Assembly: GCA_050246435.1 (NCBI GenBank)
Contig: JBFWWB010000004.1
Location: 1-47,919, forward strand
Length of the DNA: 47,919 nucleotides
Source: JAKFWI01 sp050246435
GTDB lineage: Bacteria > Pseudomonadota > Alphaproteobacteria > Caulobacterales > Aquidulcibacteraceae
Direction: 5' to 3'
The notes under the pieces were generated by a model. The model was not told the origin of the DNA, did not search any database, and saw only the letters and a program-made list of their open reading frames with translations. The translations under genes and the position numbers were made by a program. Of the stretch, positions 1-7,935 are shown one piece after another (position 1 is the first letter of the stretch; each line of letters starts with the position of its first letter).

Positions 1-168
1 GATATCCGCAGCGGTGACCGCACGGCGCAATTTCGCGTCGGCGGCGAGCTGTTGATTTTCGACGCGCTGGGAACAAGCCGCATTTCGGAGCTGGATTTCG
101 CCGTCGCGATCCTCGATGAGCTTCAAGATCCGCACTACGTCCGCAGTCAGCTCGCCGTGGCGTATTAA
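1..168 (+). CDS. C-terminus of NAD(P)H-binding oxidoreductase (YwnB/SDR_a5-like), partial
   Basis: The window opens inside this gene; the last 55 codons are read in frame 1 to a TAA at 166-168. The tail runs from FRVGGELLIFD through SRISELDFAVAILDEL to a final QLAVAY. This is the layout I know from the C-terminus of atypical-SDR 'NAD(P)H-binding' proteins of the NmrA/YwnB type, where an S-x-I-S-x-x-D-x-A-x-A-hydrophobic helix is followed by a short final strand ending in V-A/G-Y. The Rossmann half lies outside the window, so cofactor motifs cannot be checked and the substrate is unknown. A long hairpin follows the stop. Confidence 0.7.
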   Translation, partial: DIRSGDRTAQFRVGGELLIFDALGTSRISELDFAVAILDELQDPHYVRSQLAVAY

Positions 169-174
169 CGATTT

Positions 175-220
175 GGCCCGGCGCCGAACGCACGCAGCCC
201 CTTGCGTTCAGCGCCGGGCC
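175..220 (+). terminator. Long hairpin after the oxidoreductase gene
   Basis: The arms 175-192 and 203-220 pair over 18 positions with one mismatch (GGCCCGGCGC with GCGCCGGGCC on the outside, GAACGCA with TGCGTTC on the inside), around a 10-nt loop. It begins 6 nt after the stop codon. No T-run follows on the plus strand, so it may be a weak terminator or an mRNA-stabilising hairpin. Confidence 0.5.
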
Positions 221-271
221 GACGCCAGATGGGCGGGCGGCGCAACCGGCGCCGGCTGACAGGAAGGACGC

Positions 272-961
272 ATGACCGGACGGAAGGCCACGATCCTCAT
301 CGTCGACGACGATCCGGCGCTGCGCGACGAGCTGGCCGAACAGCTCGGCCAACAAGATGAATTCCGCGTCGCGCAGGCGGCGAACGCCGCGGAGGGCGTA
401 TCCGCCGCCAGCGAGGGCAGGGCTTCGCTGATCCTATTGGACGTGAACCTGCCTGACATGGACGGGCGGGACGCGCTGAAGCTCATGCGCGCCGGCGGCG
501 TGCGCGCGCCGATTGTGCTGCTGACCGCGGCCGACACCGAACGCGATGCGATGCACGGCTTCGATTCCGGCGCGAACGACTACGTCACCAAGCCGTTCAA
601 GTTTTCGCTGCTCCTGGCGCGCATCCGCGCGCATCTGCGAACTTTCGAGCAGAGCGAGGACGCCGCCTTCCAGATCGGGCCTTATGAGTTCCGCCCAGCA
701 CAGAAGCTGCTGGTGGACGCGAAGAACAAGCGAATCCGGCTCACCGAAAAGGAAACCAGCATTCTGCGCTATCTCTACCGCTCCGGCACGCAGCCGGTGG
801 GGCGCGAGGAATTGCTGCGCGAGGTGTGGGGCTACAACGCGAACGTCACCACGCACACGCTGGAGACGCATGTGTACCGCTTACGCCAGAAGATCGAGCC
901 GGATGCGCAATCGCCGCGGCTGCTGCTGACGGAAGCGGGCGGCTATCGCCTGCAGCTTTAA
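272..961 (+). CDS. cenR: OmpR/PhoB-family response regulator, CenR-like
   Basis: A 229-aa two-domain response regulator. The receiver domain (about 1-120) has the acidic pocket VDDD (11-14), phospho-acceptor D57 (LILLDVNLPDMDG), T85 and K107 (VTKPF). The C-terminal winged helix (about 130-229) has LTEKET, the WGYN turn and the recognition region THTLETHVYRLRQKIEP, ending in GGYRL. The whole C-terminal half, with its GPYEFRPAQKLLVD lead-in, closely follows what I recall of CenR, the cell-envelope regulator of Caulobacter and other alphaproteobacteria. No sensor kinase is adjacent, as expected for an orphan regulator. Its stop overlaps the convergent xth stop. The regulator call is firm; the CenR name rests on recall and is less certain. 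Confidence 0.88.
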   Translation: MTGRKATILIVDDDPALRDELAEQLGQQDEFRVAQAANAAEGVSAASEGRASLILLDVNLPDMDGRDALKLMRAGGVRAPIVLLTAADTERDAMHGFDSGANDYVTKPFKFSLLLARIRAHLRTFEQSEDAAFQIGPYEFRPAQKLLVDAKNKRIRLTEKETSILRYLYRSGTQPVGREELLREVWGYNANVTTHTLETHVYRLRQKIEPDAQSPRLLLTEAGGYRLQL

Positions 962-1749
962 AGCGCCAGATCAATTGTCACGGGCACGTGATCGCTGGGG
1001 CTTTCCCAGGAGCGGCACGCCGTGTGGATCGCATACTTGCTTGAGACCGCGGCGACGGCGGGTGCGGCCCAGATGTGGTCGAGGCGGCGGCCGCGATTGT
1101 TCCGCGTCCAATCCGGCGAACGATAGCTCCACCAAGTGAAGAGTTTTTCCGGTGCGGGGCGATGTTGGCGCGCGAGATCGATGAGGCCGCCGGCTTCGCG
1201 CGCCGCTTCCAGCCCTTCGGTCTCCACCGGCGTGTGGCTGACGACGTCGAGCAATTGCTTGTGGCTCCATACGTCGAACTCACCGGGCGCGACATTGAGA
1301 TCGCCCACGAGCACGATGGGCGCCTCGCGCCGCGCGGCATAGGCGCCGCGCATGCGGCTGAGAACGTCGAGCTTGTGCGCGAATTTCTCGTTCACGGCAG
1401 GATCAGGAATGTCGGCGCCGGCGGGCACATAGAGATTATGGATCTCCACGCCCTCGATGCACGCGACCGCGGCGCGCGCTTCCTTCTTGTGGCAGAGATC
1501 GGGCGCCGGGGCAGGTTCGAGCTTGTGGCGCGAGGCGATCGCGACGCCGTGCCAGCCCTTCTGGCCGACGATGTGCAAATGCTTGAAGCCCATTTCGCGG
1601 AAGGCCTTGGCCGGAAACTCGCCGTCGCGGCATTTAATCTCTTGCAGGCACAGAACGTCCGGCCGCGCTTCGGCGGCGAAGCGGGCGACGAGATCGGCAC
1701 GGCGGCGCACCGAGTTGATGTTCCAAGTGGCGATGCGGAATGGTTTCAC
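958..1749 (-). CDS. xth: Exodeoxyribonuclease III (AP endonuclease, Xth)
   Basis: 263 aa, the normal length for the single-domain ExoIII family (endonuclease/exonuclease/phosphatase fold). Visible motifs are TWNINSVR near residue 8, LQEIK with metal-binding Glu37, GDLNVAP, the RRLDHIW loop and the closing SDHVPV with the catalytic Asp-His. The enzyme cleaves abasic sites and removes 3' blocking groups in base-excision repair. It is convergent with the response-regulator gene, with a 4-bp overlap of stop codons. The ATG is the first one in the frame and gives the canonical N-terminus MKPFRIATWN. Confidence 0.95.
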   Translation of the reverse strand: MKPFRIATWNINSVRRRADLVARFAAEARPDVLCLQEIKCRDGEFPAKAFREMGFKHLHIVGQKGWHGVAIASRHKLEPAPAPDLCHKKEARAAVACIEGVEIHNLYVPAGADIPDPAVNEKFAHKLDVLSRMRGAYAARREAPIVLVGDLNVAPGEFDVWSHKQLLDVVSHTPVETEGLEAAREAGGLIDLARQHRPAPEKLFTWWSYRSPDWTRNNRGRRLDHIWAAPAVAAVSSKYAIHTACRSWESPSDHVPVTIDLAL

Positions 1750-1807
1750 GAAAGCCGCTTATCGGCGCTCGCCGCGGATGAGAAGTACGCAACAGCGATG
1801 GCCGGAA

Positions 1808-1952
1808 AGAGAAAGGGCGCCCGACTTCTGAAGCCGGGCGCCCTCGCGCGGTAAGCGCTTCGCCGGGAGGGGATTGATCCGGCGGAGGCCGTTACTCTGG
1901 ATCGGTCAGCGGGGGGGACGACGCTGATCCAGGGGGATGCGCAACGACCTGC
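1808..1952 (-). ncRNA. Candidate small RNA with three C-rich (anti-Shine-Dalgarno-like) segments
   Basis: The 326-bp gap between xth and lolA holds no credible gene but has a complete minus-strand transcription unit. A near-consensus promoter (1959-1987) predicts a start near 1952 and a strong terminator ends at about 1808, giving roughly 145 nt. Reading the minus strand, CAUCCCCC is followed by hairpin 1 (1922-1932 with 1897-1911), whose loop contains seven C residues. Hairpin 2 (1879-1884 with 1861-1866) has the loop AUCAAUCCCCUC. The terminator stem comes last. Exposed CCCC(U)CC loops are typical of alphaproteobacterial trans-acting sRNAs that block ribosome-binding sites (the alpha-r14 and CcsR types). 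I cannot assign it to a named family. Confidence 0.6.
1814..1844 (-). terminator. Rho-independent terminator of the sRNA candidate
   Basis: A perfect 9-bp GC stem (1835-1843 with 1815-1823, GGGCGCCCG type) has a further inner CTTC/GAAG pairing. On the minus strand it is followed by TTTCTCTTTCC, an interrupted U-tract. It could also end read-through from lolA. Confidence 0.7.
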
Positions 1953-1958
1953 TTGTTG

Positions 1959-1987
1959 CATATAGGCCACAAAGCCTGAAAAAACAA
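1959..1987 (-). promoter_or_regulatory. Sigma-70-type promoter of the sRNA candidate
   Basis: On the minus strand there is TTGTTT (1987-1982), exactly 17 nt of spacer, then TATATG (1964-1959). It lies 7-8 nt upstream of the inferred RNA start and points away from lolA, so it does not serve that gene. Confidence 0.6.
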
Positions 1988-2075
1988 CCGTCAAAGGCCG
2001 TTTCACCTTGCATGTTTGTGAGTGATCGCGGTTGGGGTGAGTTTGCAAATCACAGGCCTTTTCAACCTATTGCAG

Positions 2076-2711
2076 CTACGGTTGGCTGCGTGGCCCGGCC
2101 TTCGGCGCCATTGTGGCGAACAATTTAGGATCGAGAAACGCGACGTGCTCGATTGTCTGGAGAGCTGTGAGCGTGACGTTGCCGGCGGCGTCCGTCACGC
2201 GCCATTGGCGCAGCTGCCCGGAGGCCTTGTCGAAGATGAGCGAAAGCTCGCCATCGGACTCGTTCGCCTTGTCGCGCAGGGTCACGGCGATGGCGCCGCC
2301 TTCGCTGGAGACGCTTTTGATTTTGGCGTCGCGCTCAAGGTTTACGTCGCGCTTCAGCACGAGAAAGAGCGGCGTCGTCTTTAGCGGCGCGCGGTTCACC
2401 GTTTTAAGCGCGCGATCCTCGATGGACACGATCGAACCGTCCGCCACGATGCGCAGAGGATAGGGATCGTCGTATTCGAACCGCACCTTGCCGGGACGCT
2501 GCAGATAGAAGCTGCCATCCGCGGCCTTGCCATCGGGCCCGATCTGCACGAAACGGCCGCGCAGCGGACCGGGCGCGTTCAGCGCCTTGTTTGCGACGGC
2601 CAGCGCGGCCGTGCGCTCCGCGCCCGCCAGCGGGGCGGCGTGAGCGGCGCCGGCGGCGAGCAAGAAAGCGAGCGCGGCTAAGCGCGCGAGAAAGGGGAGC
2701 ATCCAGCGCAT
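2076..2711 (-). CDS. lolA: LolA-family outer-membrane lipoprotein carrier
   Basis: 211 aa with a clear Sec signal peptide (MRWMLPFLARLAALAFLLA, cleavage probably after AHA near residue 25). The mature part shows the LolA pattern: LRGRFVQ strand, GSFYLQRPGKVRFEYDDPYP, an IVADG strand and a C-terminal ...GNVTLTAL...LF stretch. LolA carries lipoproteins across the periplasm from LolCDE to the outer membrane. It is last in a minus-strand run after ftsK and the TRIC gene, 69 bp downstream of the latter. A LolA-like protein next to ftsK is a gene order I associate with Caulobacter relatives. Confidence 0.88.
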   Translation of the reverse strand: MRWMLPFLARLAALAFLLAAGAAHAAPLAGAERTAALAVANKALNAPGPLRGRFVQIGPDGKAADGSFYLQRPGKVRFEYDDPYPLRIVADGSIVSIEDRALKTVNRAPLKTTPLFLVLKRDVNLERDAKIKSVSSEGGAIAVTLRDKANESDGELSLIFDKASGQLRQWRVTDAAGNVTLTALQTIEHVAFLDPKLFATMAPKAGPRSQP

Positions 2712-2780
2712 GGGCCCCCATGTGGCGTCCGCCCTAGGCGAAAGGAAGGAGCCGCTGGCGCATTTCCGCGGCGGGTGCGT

Positions 2781-3410
2781 TCATTCCCGGTTGGGTGTCG
2801 CATTCCTGCTATACCCCGGCAGCGCCCAGCCGAATGTCAGCGCCCCGGCGCGCACAGCCAGGCCCAAAGTGAATCCGAGAAGCTGCGCGGGCACGTTCGC
2901 CAAGCCGGCCGCCGCGCCGAGCACGAAGGCGGCGGCGCCCGCCAGCGCCGCGGTTACATAGATCTCGCGCCGCAAAAGAATGGATGCTTCCCCCGCCACG
3001 ATGTCGCGCAGGACGCCGCCGAATGTCGCCGTCAGCGCGCCCATCGCGATCGCGACGATTGGCGGCGCGCCGAACGCTGCGGCCTTGTTCGCGCCGACGA
3101 CCGCATATGCCGCGAGGCCCACGGCGTCCATCCAGAGCAGAACGCGCAGATGCGCCACGCGCCCGGCCAATACCCAAACCGCGACGGCCGCCGCAACGCA
3201 GACGCCGAGATAGGTTTGATCGGCCACCCAGAACACCGGCGCGCCGATCAGTAGATCGCGCAGGGCGCCGCCGCCCACGCCAGTCATGGCGGCGAAGAAT
3301 ACGAAGGTGACGATGTCGTGCTTTTTCTGCGCGGCGGCGAGCGCACCAGTCGCGCCGAAGAAGAAGACGCCGAGATAATCGAGCGCCGCGTAAGGCGCCC
3401 ACTCAGGCAT
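2781..3410 (-). CDS. Trimeric intracellular cation (TRIC) channel family membrane protein
   Basis: 209 aa, hydrophobic throughout with about seven membrane segments arranged as two repeats of three plus one. Each repeat carries the family signature of a small-residue helix followed by a G-G-x-x-R-D turn: GVGGGALRDLLIG and TFGGVLRDIVAG. This is the bacterial TRIC/UPF0126 (YicG-like) family, homotrimeric K+-permeable channels; the physiological role in bacteria is poorly defined. It starts 18 bp after the ftsK stop, so the two are probably co-transcribed. Confidence 0.85.
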   Translation of the reverse strand: MPEWAPYAALDYLGVFFFGATGALAAAQKKHDIVTFVFFAAMTGVGGGALRDLLIGAPVFWVADQTYLGVCVAAAVAVWVLAGRVAHLRVLLWMDAVGLAAYAVVGANKAAAFGAPPIVAIAMGALTATFGGVLRDIVAGEASILLRREIYVTAALAGAAAFVLGAAAGLANVPAQLLGFTLGLAVRAGALTFGWALPGYSRNATPNRE

Positions 3411-3428
3411 CGGCGTGCGCGCGCCGCA

Positions 3429-5840
3429 TCAGTCGCTCAAGCCGCCCATCAGGATTTCGCGCTTGCCGGCGTGATTGGCGGGCGAGATGAGCCCTTCCTT
3501 CTCCAGCCGTTCGACCAGGCTGGCGGCGCGGTTGTATCCGATCTGCAGGCGGCGCTGCAGATACGAGGTAGAGACCTTCTTGTCGCGCCGCACGATCTCC
3601 ACGGCGCGGTCGAACAGGTCGTCGCCGGAATTGACGCCCATGCCTTCAAGAAAATCCGGCGCGCCGTCCTCGCTGATGGCGTCGGGGTCTTCGGTGATGT
3701 CGCTGCGGTAGGCCGGGACGCCCTGCGCCTTCAGCATCGCCACCACGCGCTCGACTTCCGAGTCCGACACGAACGGGCCATGGAGACGGCGGATCCGCCC
3801 GCCGCCGGCCATGAACAGCAAATCGCCCATGCCGAGCAGCTGCTCGGCGCCCTGCTCGCCCAGGATGGTGCGGCTGTCGATCTTCGACGTCACCGAATAA
3901 GAGATGCGCGTCGGGAAGTTCGCCTTGATCGTGCCTGTGATGACATCGACGGAGGGACGCTGCGTCGCCATGATCACATGGATGCCGGCGGCGCGCGCCA
4001 TTTGCGCCAAGCGCTGCACGGCGGCTTCGATTTCCTTGCCCGCCGTGAGCATCAGATCGGCCATCTCGTCGATGACGACGACGATGTAGGGCATTGGCTC
4101 GAGTGGGAGCGTTTCAGTTTCGTAGATCGGCTCGCCGCTGTCGGGATCGAAACCAGCGTGCGTCGTGCGCTCGATCGGTTCGCCGCGCTGCAGCGCCTGG
4201 GCGATACGGTCGTTGTAGCCCTGGATGTTGCGCACGCCGAACTTCGACATGCTGCGGTAGCGGTCCTCCATCTCGCGCACGGTCCATTTCAGCGCGACGA
4301 CGGCCTTCTTCGGATCGGTGACGACCGGGGAGAGGAGGTGGGGAATGCCCTCGTACACGGACAATTCCAGCATCTTCGGATCGATCATGATGAATTTGCA
4401 CTCTTCCGGCGGATGCCGGTAGAGCAGCGACAGGATCATCGCGTTGATGCCGACGGATTTGCCCGAACCGGTGGTGCCCGCGATAAGCAGGTGAGGCATC
4501 TTCGCGAGATCGGCGGAGAAGGGCTCTCCTTCGATCGTTTCGCCCAGCGCCAGCGGCAAGCCGCCCTGATTGCCGATAAAGGCGGAAGAGTGGAGCAGGC
4601 TCCGCAGGTAGACCGTTTCGCGCTTGGCGTTCGGCAGTTCGATGCCGATGGCGTTGCGGCCTGGAATCACCGCGACGCGTGCGGCGTTGGCGCTCATCGA
4701 GCGCGCGATGTCGTCGGCAAGGCCGATCACGCGCGAGGATTTGACGCCCGGCGCAGGTTCGAACTCGAACAGGGTGACGACCGGGCCCGGCCGCGCGGCG
4801 ACGACTTCGCCCTGCACGCCGAAATCGGTGAGCACCGCGGAAAGGCGCTTGGAGGCGGCTTGCAGCGCTGCGCCATCGGCATGCGCGGCCCGCTGCTTCG
4901 GCGGCGCCAGCAGATCAACGCCGGGCAGATGGAAGGGGCGGTGCGATTCCTGGCGCGGCGCGGGCGCCGCCTTGCGGCGCGCGCGCGTGGGCTGCGGGCC
5001 GGATGGAGGGCGCGCGACGCCGGCAGGTTCGGCGCGTGGCGGCATGTATTGCTGCGGTGGGGCGTAGGGTTCGGCCGCAGCGGCATAATCCGCCGCCTCG
5101 TAAGCGTCGTCGGCTTCGGCGCCGCGCGCGGAGTGCGGAGCCCATTCCTCTTCCGGTTCGGCTGCGTGCGGGCGCTCGGCGAGTTTGCGCACCGCGGCTT
5201 GGGCCGCTCCGCCGGCGTGGGCGGCGGCTTTGCCGGCGAACCCTGCGGCGTTCTTCACATCGCCGCCGGTCACGCGGAAGGCCCAGCCTATCGCCGTGAC
5301 GCCGCCGGCCAGCGCCGTCATCCCGGCGAAACCGCCGGCCCAGGGCAGTCCTGTGAGACGCACCAGGGCGGTGAACGCATGCGCTATCCCATCGCCAAGC
5401 CAGCCGCCTGGGCCGGCGCCCAGGCCCCAGGGATTGGCCGTCTCGATGCAGCCGGCGGCGCCGGCCAGCAGCGCAACGCCGCTGACCCCGGCGGTCAGCC
5501 GTGCGAGCGAAATCGGCGCGATCATGCGCTGACGGAATAGGCGCGCCGCGCCGGCGGCGAGCAACGCCGTCATGCCAATGGGCGCCGCGGCGCCGAGCGC
5601 CTGCATGAGCAGGTTGGCGAAATTGGCTCCGGGCGCGCCGAGGAGATTGTGGATCGGGCCGTCGCCTGAAACGTCGAAGCTGCGGTCTTCGCTGGAATAG
5701 GAGAGGGTCGCGGCGAGGCCGTAGGCGCCGAACGTGATCGCGCCGATCGAAGCTGCGGCGCGGCGCAGGCCCGTCCGGGTGGACGGCGCCTCGAGACTCG
5801 GCGCCGCCGGGTCGTACGGGTCGTTCGCGCTGTGGCTCAT
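3429..5840 (-). CDS. ftsK: DNA translocase FtsK
   Basis: 803 aa. The N-terminus has four hydrophobic segments (within about residues 30-190), then an Ala/Pro-rich linker to about 290. The beta domain follows (VDLLAPPK..., LFEFEPAPGVKSSRV). The RecA-like alpha domain has Walker A GTTGSGKS near residue 453, IMIDPKMLELS, Walker B VVVIDEMADLM and the MATQRPSVDVITG motif. The C-terminal gamma winged helix (about 735-803) reads KVSTSYLQRRLQIGYNRAA. FtsK sits at the septum and pumps chromosome ends toward dif, activating XerCD. The length and domain order are normal. A long plus-strand open frame across this gene is its shadow. Confidence 0.97.
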   Translation of the reverse strand: MSHSANDPYDPAAPSLEAPSTRTGLRRAAASIGAITFGAYGLAATLSYSSEDRSFDVSGDGPIHNLLGAPGANFANLLMQALGAAAPIGMTALLAAGAARLFRQRMIAPISLARLTAGVSGVALLAGAAGCIETANPWGLGAGPGGWLGDGIAHAFTALVRLTGLPWAGGFAGMTALAGGVTAIGWAFRVTGGDVKNAAGFAGKAAAHAGGAAQAAVRKLAERPHAAEPEEEWAPHSARGAEADDAYEAADYAAAAEPYAPPQQYMPPRAEPAGVARPPSGPQPTRARRKAAPAPRQESHRPFHLPGVDLLAPPKQRAAHADGAALQAASKRLSAVLTDFGVQGEVVAARPGPVVTLFEFEPAPGVKSSRVIGLADDIARSMSANAARVAVIPGRNAIGIELPNAKRETVYLRSLLHSSAFIGNQGGLPLALGETIEGEPFSADLAKMPHLLIAGTTGSGKSVGINAMILSLLYRHPPEECKFIMIDPKMLELSVYEGIPHLLSPVVTDPKKAVVALKWTVREMEDRYRSMSKFGVRNIQGYNDRIAQALQRGEPIERTTHAGFDPDSGEPIYETETLPLEPMPYIVVVIDEMADLMLTAGKEIEAAVQRLAQMARAAGIHVIMATQRPSVDVITGTIKANFPTRISYSVTSKIDSRTILGEQGAEQLLGMGDLLFMAGGGRIRRLHGPFVSDSEVERVVAMLKAQGVPAYRSDITEDPDAISEDGAPDFLEGMGVNSGDDLFDRAVEIVRRDKKVSTSYLQRRLQIGYNRAASLVERLEKEGLISPANHAGKREILMGGLSD

Positions 5841-5984
5841 CTTCGCCTTCGCCCGTGCGCATTCCGCACACGGAGGGAAACCTCGCTGCAGCGGGTTAAT
5901 CGCTGGTGAACCCTGCGCCGGTTTTACACGGATTACCGGGGTGGTAGCGCCGGCACGCGTCTGTGGGCGCTTCGGAAAACAAGG

Positions 5985-6012
5985 CGGGCGCAGTCTGGTT
6001 GGACTGCGCCCG
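5985..6012 (-). terminator. Terminator downstream of amtB
   Basis: An 11-bp perfect stem (CGGGCGCAGTC with GACTGCGCCCG) closes a 6-nt loop, and the minus strand continues GCCTTGTTTTCCG. It lies 77 bp past the amtB stop and 145 bp before the ftsK start, so it separates the two transcripts. Confidence 0.7.
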
Positions 6013-6088
6013 TTGAAGGTGGAGGAGGACCCCCGTTCGGGGCTCGGGAGCGGACCGGCGCCGTAGCGCCGGCCCGCAATGGTAGTGC

Positions 6089-7678
6089 TTACGGGTGGTA
6101 GGCGGCTTCGCCGTGCTCGTTGATGTCGAGCCCTTCCACTTCCGTTTCTTGGTTGACCCGCAACAGGCCGAGCACGCGCAGCACGATCCAGATGATCAAG
6201 CTGCCGACACCCGACCAGGCCAGCGTGACGAGCACGCCCTTGGCTTGCGCGGTGACTTGGGTGACCAAGTCGTACGCGGCGACCGGGCAGGTGGCGAGCA
6301 CCTTACCGGCTTCCGAGCAGCCGACATAGTCGACCACGCCGGCGCCGCCCCAGGCCGGGTTGACGACCAGGCCGGTGCCGATCGCGCCAATGATGCCGCC
6401 GATGCAGTGGATGCCGAACACGTCGAGCGCGTCGTCGTAGCCCAGCATGCTCTTCACGGCCGAGCACATCAGCAAGCAGATCGGCGAAACCACGAGGCCG
6501 AGGATGATGGCGCCCATCGGGCCGGCGAAGCCGGCGGCCGGCGTGACGGCCACGAGGCCGGCCACAATGCCCGAGCAGAGGCCAAGCAGGCTGGGTTTGC
6601 CCTTCGTGACCCACTCTGTGAGCATCCAGGAGAAGCCCGCAGCGGCGGTGGCGAGGAACGTGTTCGCCATCGCAAGGCCGGCATAGTAGTTCGACTCGAG
6701 GTTCGAACCGGCGTTGAAACCGAACCAGCCAACCCACAGCAGGCCGGTGCCGATCAGCGTCATCGTCAGCGAGTGCGGCGGCATCGGCTCTTTCTTGTAG
6801 CCAATGCGCGGCCCAAGCACGAGGCAGCCCATCAGGGCGGCGATGCCCGAGTTGATGTGGACGACGGTGCCGCCCGCGAAATCGAGTGCGCCGAAGCTCC
6901 AGATGAGGCCCGAGGCGATCGGATCGTTCGGATGGGAAGCGACCGCATCCGGGCCCGGCCACCACCACACCATGTGCGCCATCGGATAGTAGACCAGGAT
7001 TGGCCACACGACCGAGAACACCACGATGCCGGCGAATTTCACGCGCTCGGCCAAGCCGCCGAGCACCAGCGCCGCGGTGATGCAGGCGAAGGTCATCTGG
7101 AAGCAGACGAAGACGATTTCCGGAATGTAGACGCCGGTGGAGAAGGTGGCGGCGTTGTTGTCGGAAAGGTCAGTGCCCTTGTCCAATAGGAACAGGCGAT
7201 CGAAACCCCCGACGAACAGATCGTGCGAGCCGCCGCTGGTGAAGGCCAGCGAATAGCCCACGACCGCCCACACGATCATGCCGATGACGGTGACGGTCGA
7301 CACCTGCATCAGCACGGAAAGCATGTTCTTGGTGCGCACCAAACCGCCGTAGAAGAGGGCGAGGCCGGGAATGATCATCAGCAGCACGAGAACGGTGGAG
7401 ACCATCATCCACGCGGTGTCCCCCTTATCGACGGTGGCTTCCGGCGCGGCGATTTCTTCGGCCGCAGCAGGCGCTGCGGCTTCCGGCGCGGGCGCTGTGG
7501 CTTCCGCCGGCGCCGCCGAGGCGGGCACTGCGGAGACGGCTTCCGGCGCCGCCGATTGCGCATGCGCGACATCGACGCTGACGCCAAGTGCGACAAAGCC
7601 CGCGGCGAGCGCGAATAGCGCCCCACGCCAAGCGGACAGAAGACCTGCCCGCCGAGTTGAACTACATGGTTTGAGCAT
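6089..7678 (-). CDS. amtB: Ammonium transporter AmtB
   Basis: 529 aa from the preferred ATG at 7678, where GGGGGAG (7690-7684) lies 5 nt upstream; longer readings of the frame lack such a site. A signal peptide ending AHA-Q is followed by an unusually long Ala/Pro/Glu-rich segment (about residues 40-90) before the first Amt helix, GDTAWMMVSTVLVLLM. Family hallmarks are PGLALFYGGLVRTKNM, DFAGGTVVHINSG with the first pore His, and DDALDVFGIHCIGGI with the second. It moves NH4+/NH3 across the inner membrane. Amt genes are often preceded by the PII gene glnK, but none is adjacent here. Its transcript ends at the 5985-6012 hairpin. Confidence 0.95.
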   Translation of the reverse strand: MLKPCSSTRRAGLLSAWRGALFALAAGFVALGVSVDVAHAQSAAPEAVSAVPASAAPAEATAPAPEAAAPAAAEEIAAPEATVDKGDTAWMMVSTVLVLLMIIPGLALFYGGLVRTKNMLSVLMQVSTVTVIGMIVWAVVGYSLAFTSGGSHDLFVGGFDRLFLLDKGTDLSDNNAATFSTGVYIPEIVFVCFQMTFACITAALVLGGLAERVKFAGIVVFSVVWPILVYYPMAHMVWWWPGPDAVASHPNDPIASGLIWSFGALDFAGGTVVHINSGIAALMGCLVLGPRIGYKKEPMPPHSLTMTLIGTGLLWVGWFGFNAGSNLESNYYAGLAMANTFLATAAAGFSWMLTEWVTKGKPSLLGLCSGIVAGLVAVTPAAGFAGPMGAIILGLVVSPICLLMCSAVKSMLGYDDALDVFGIHCIGGIIGAIGTGLVVNPAWGGAGVVDYVGCSEAGKVLATCPVAAYDLVTQVTAQAKGVLVTLAWSGVGSLIIWIVLRVLGLLRVNQETEVEGLDINEHGEAAYHP

Positions 7679-7683
7679 TACTA

Positions 7684-7690
7684 CTCCCCC
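7684..7690 (-). promoter_or_regulatory. Ribosome-binding site fixing the amtB start
   Basis: GGGGGAG on the minus strand, 5 nt before the ATG at 7678. It decides the start against an upstream in-frame ATG at 7810. The rest of the 257-bp divergent gap (7679-7935) shows no further gene. I looked for a sigma-54 -24/-12 pair facing amtB and saw none. Confidence 0.6.
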
Positions 7691-7935
7691 TCTGAGGCCG
7701 CCTTTCCCAGGCGCGCGCGGTTCGACCCATCGAGGCCAAAAAACACACGGCGCGATTGACTCGGCGGAGGGGCGGTATCGCAAGCATGCAAACGTTCGCA
7801 CTCGCAGCACCGCCTTGATTGCTCAATTTATGAGCGACTGCCTCTCTTTGGCGCTGCGGAACAAGGCGCCGCATCGTCGAGGCTGGGCGAGCCGCCTAGA
7901 AAAGCATCGGATGCGCCGGAAAACGAGGACCGAGC

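Noticed and set aside
1746..2048. 100-codon minus-strand frame between xth and lolA
   Set aside because: It runs through the sRNA promoter, hairpins and terminator, has no ribosome-binding site and resembles nothing; the RNA explains the sequence better.
3318..5540. 740-codon open frame on the plus strand
   Set aside because: It lies wholly opposite ftsK and the TRIC gene; composition is Arg/Gly/Asp-rich shadow sequence with no family pattern.
6095..7189. 364-codon plus-strand frame inside amtB
   Set aside because: Mirror-frame shadow of amtB; rich in His/Asp/Arg as expected from GC-rich antisense reading.
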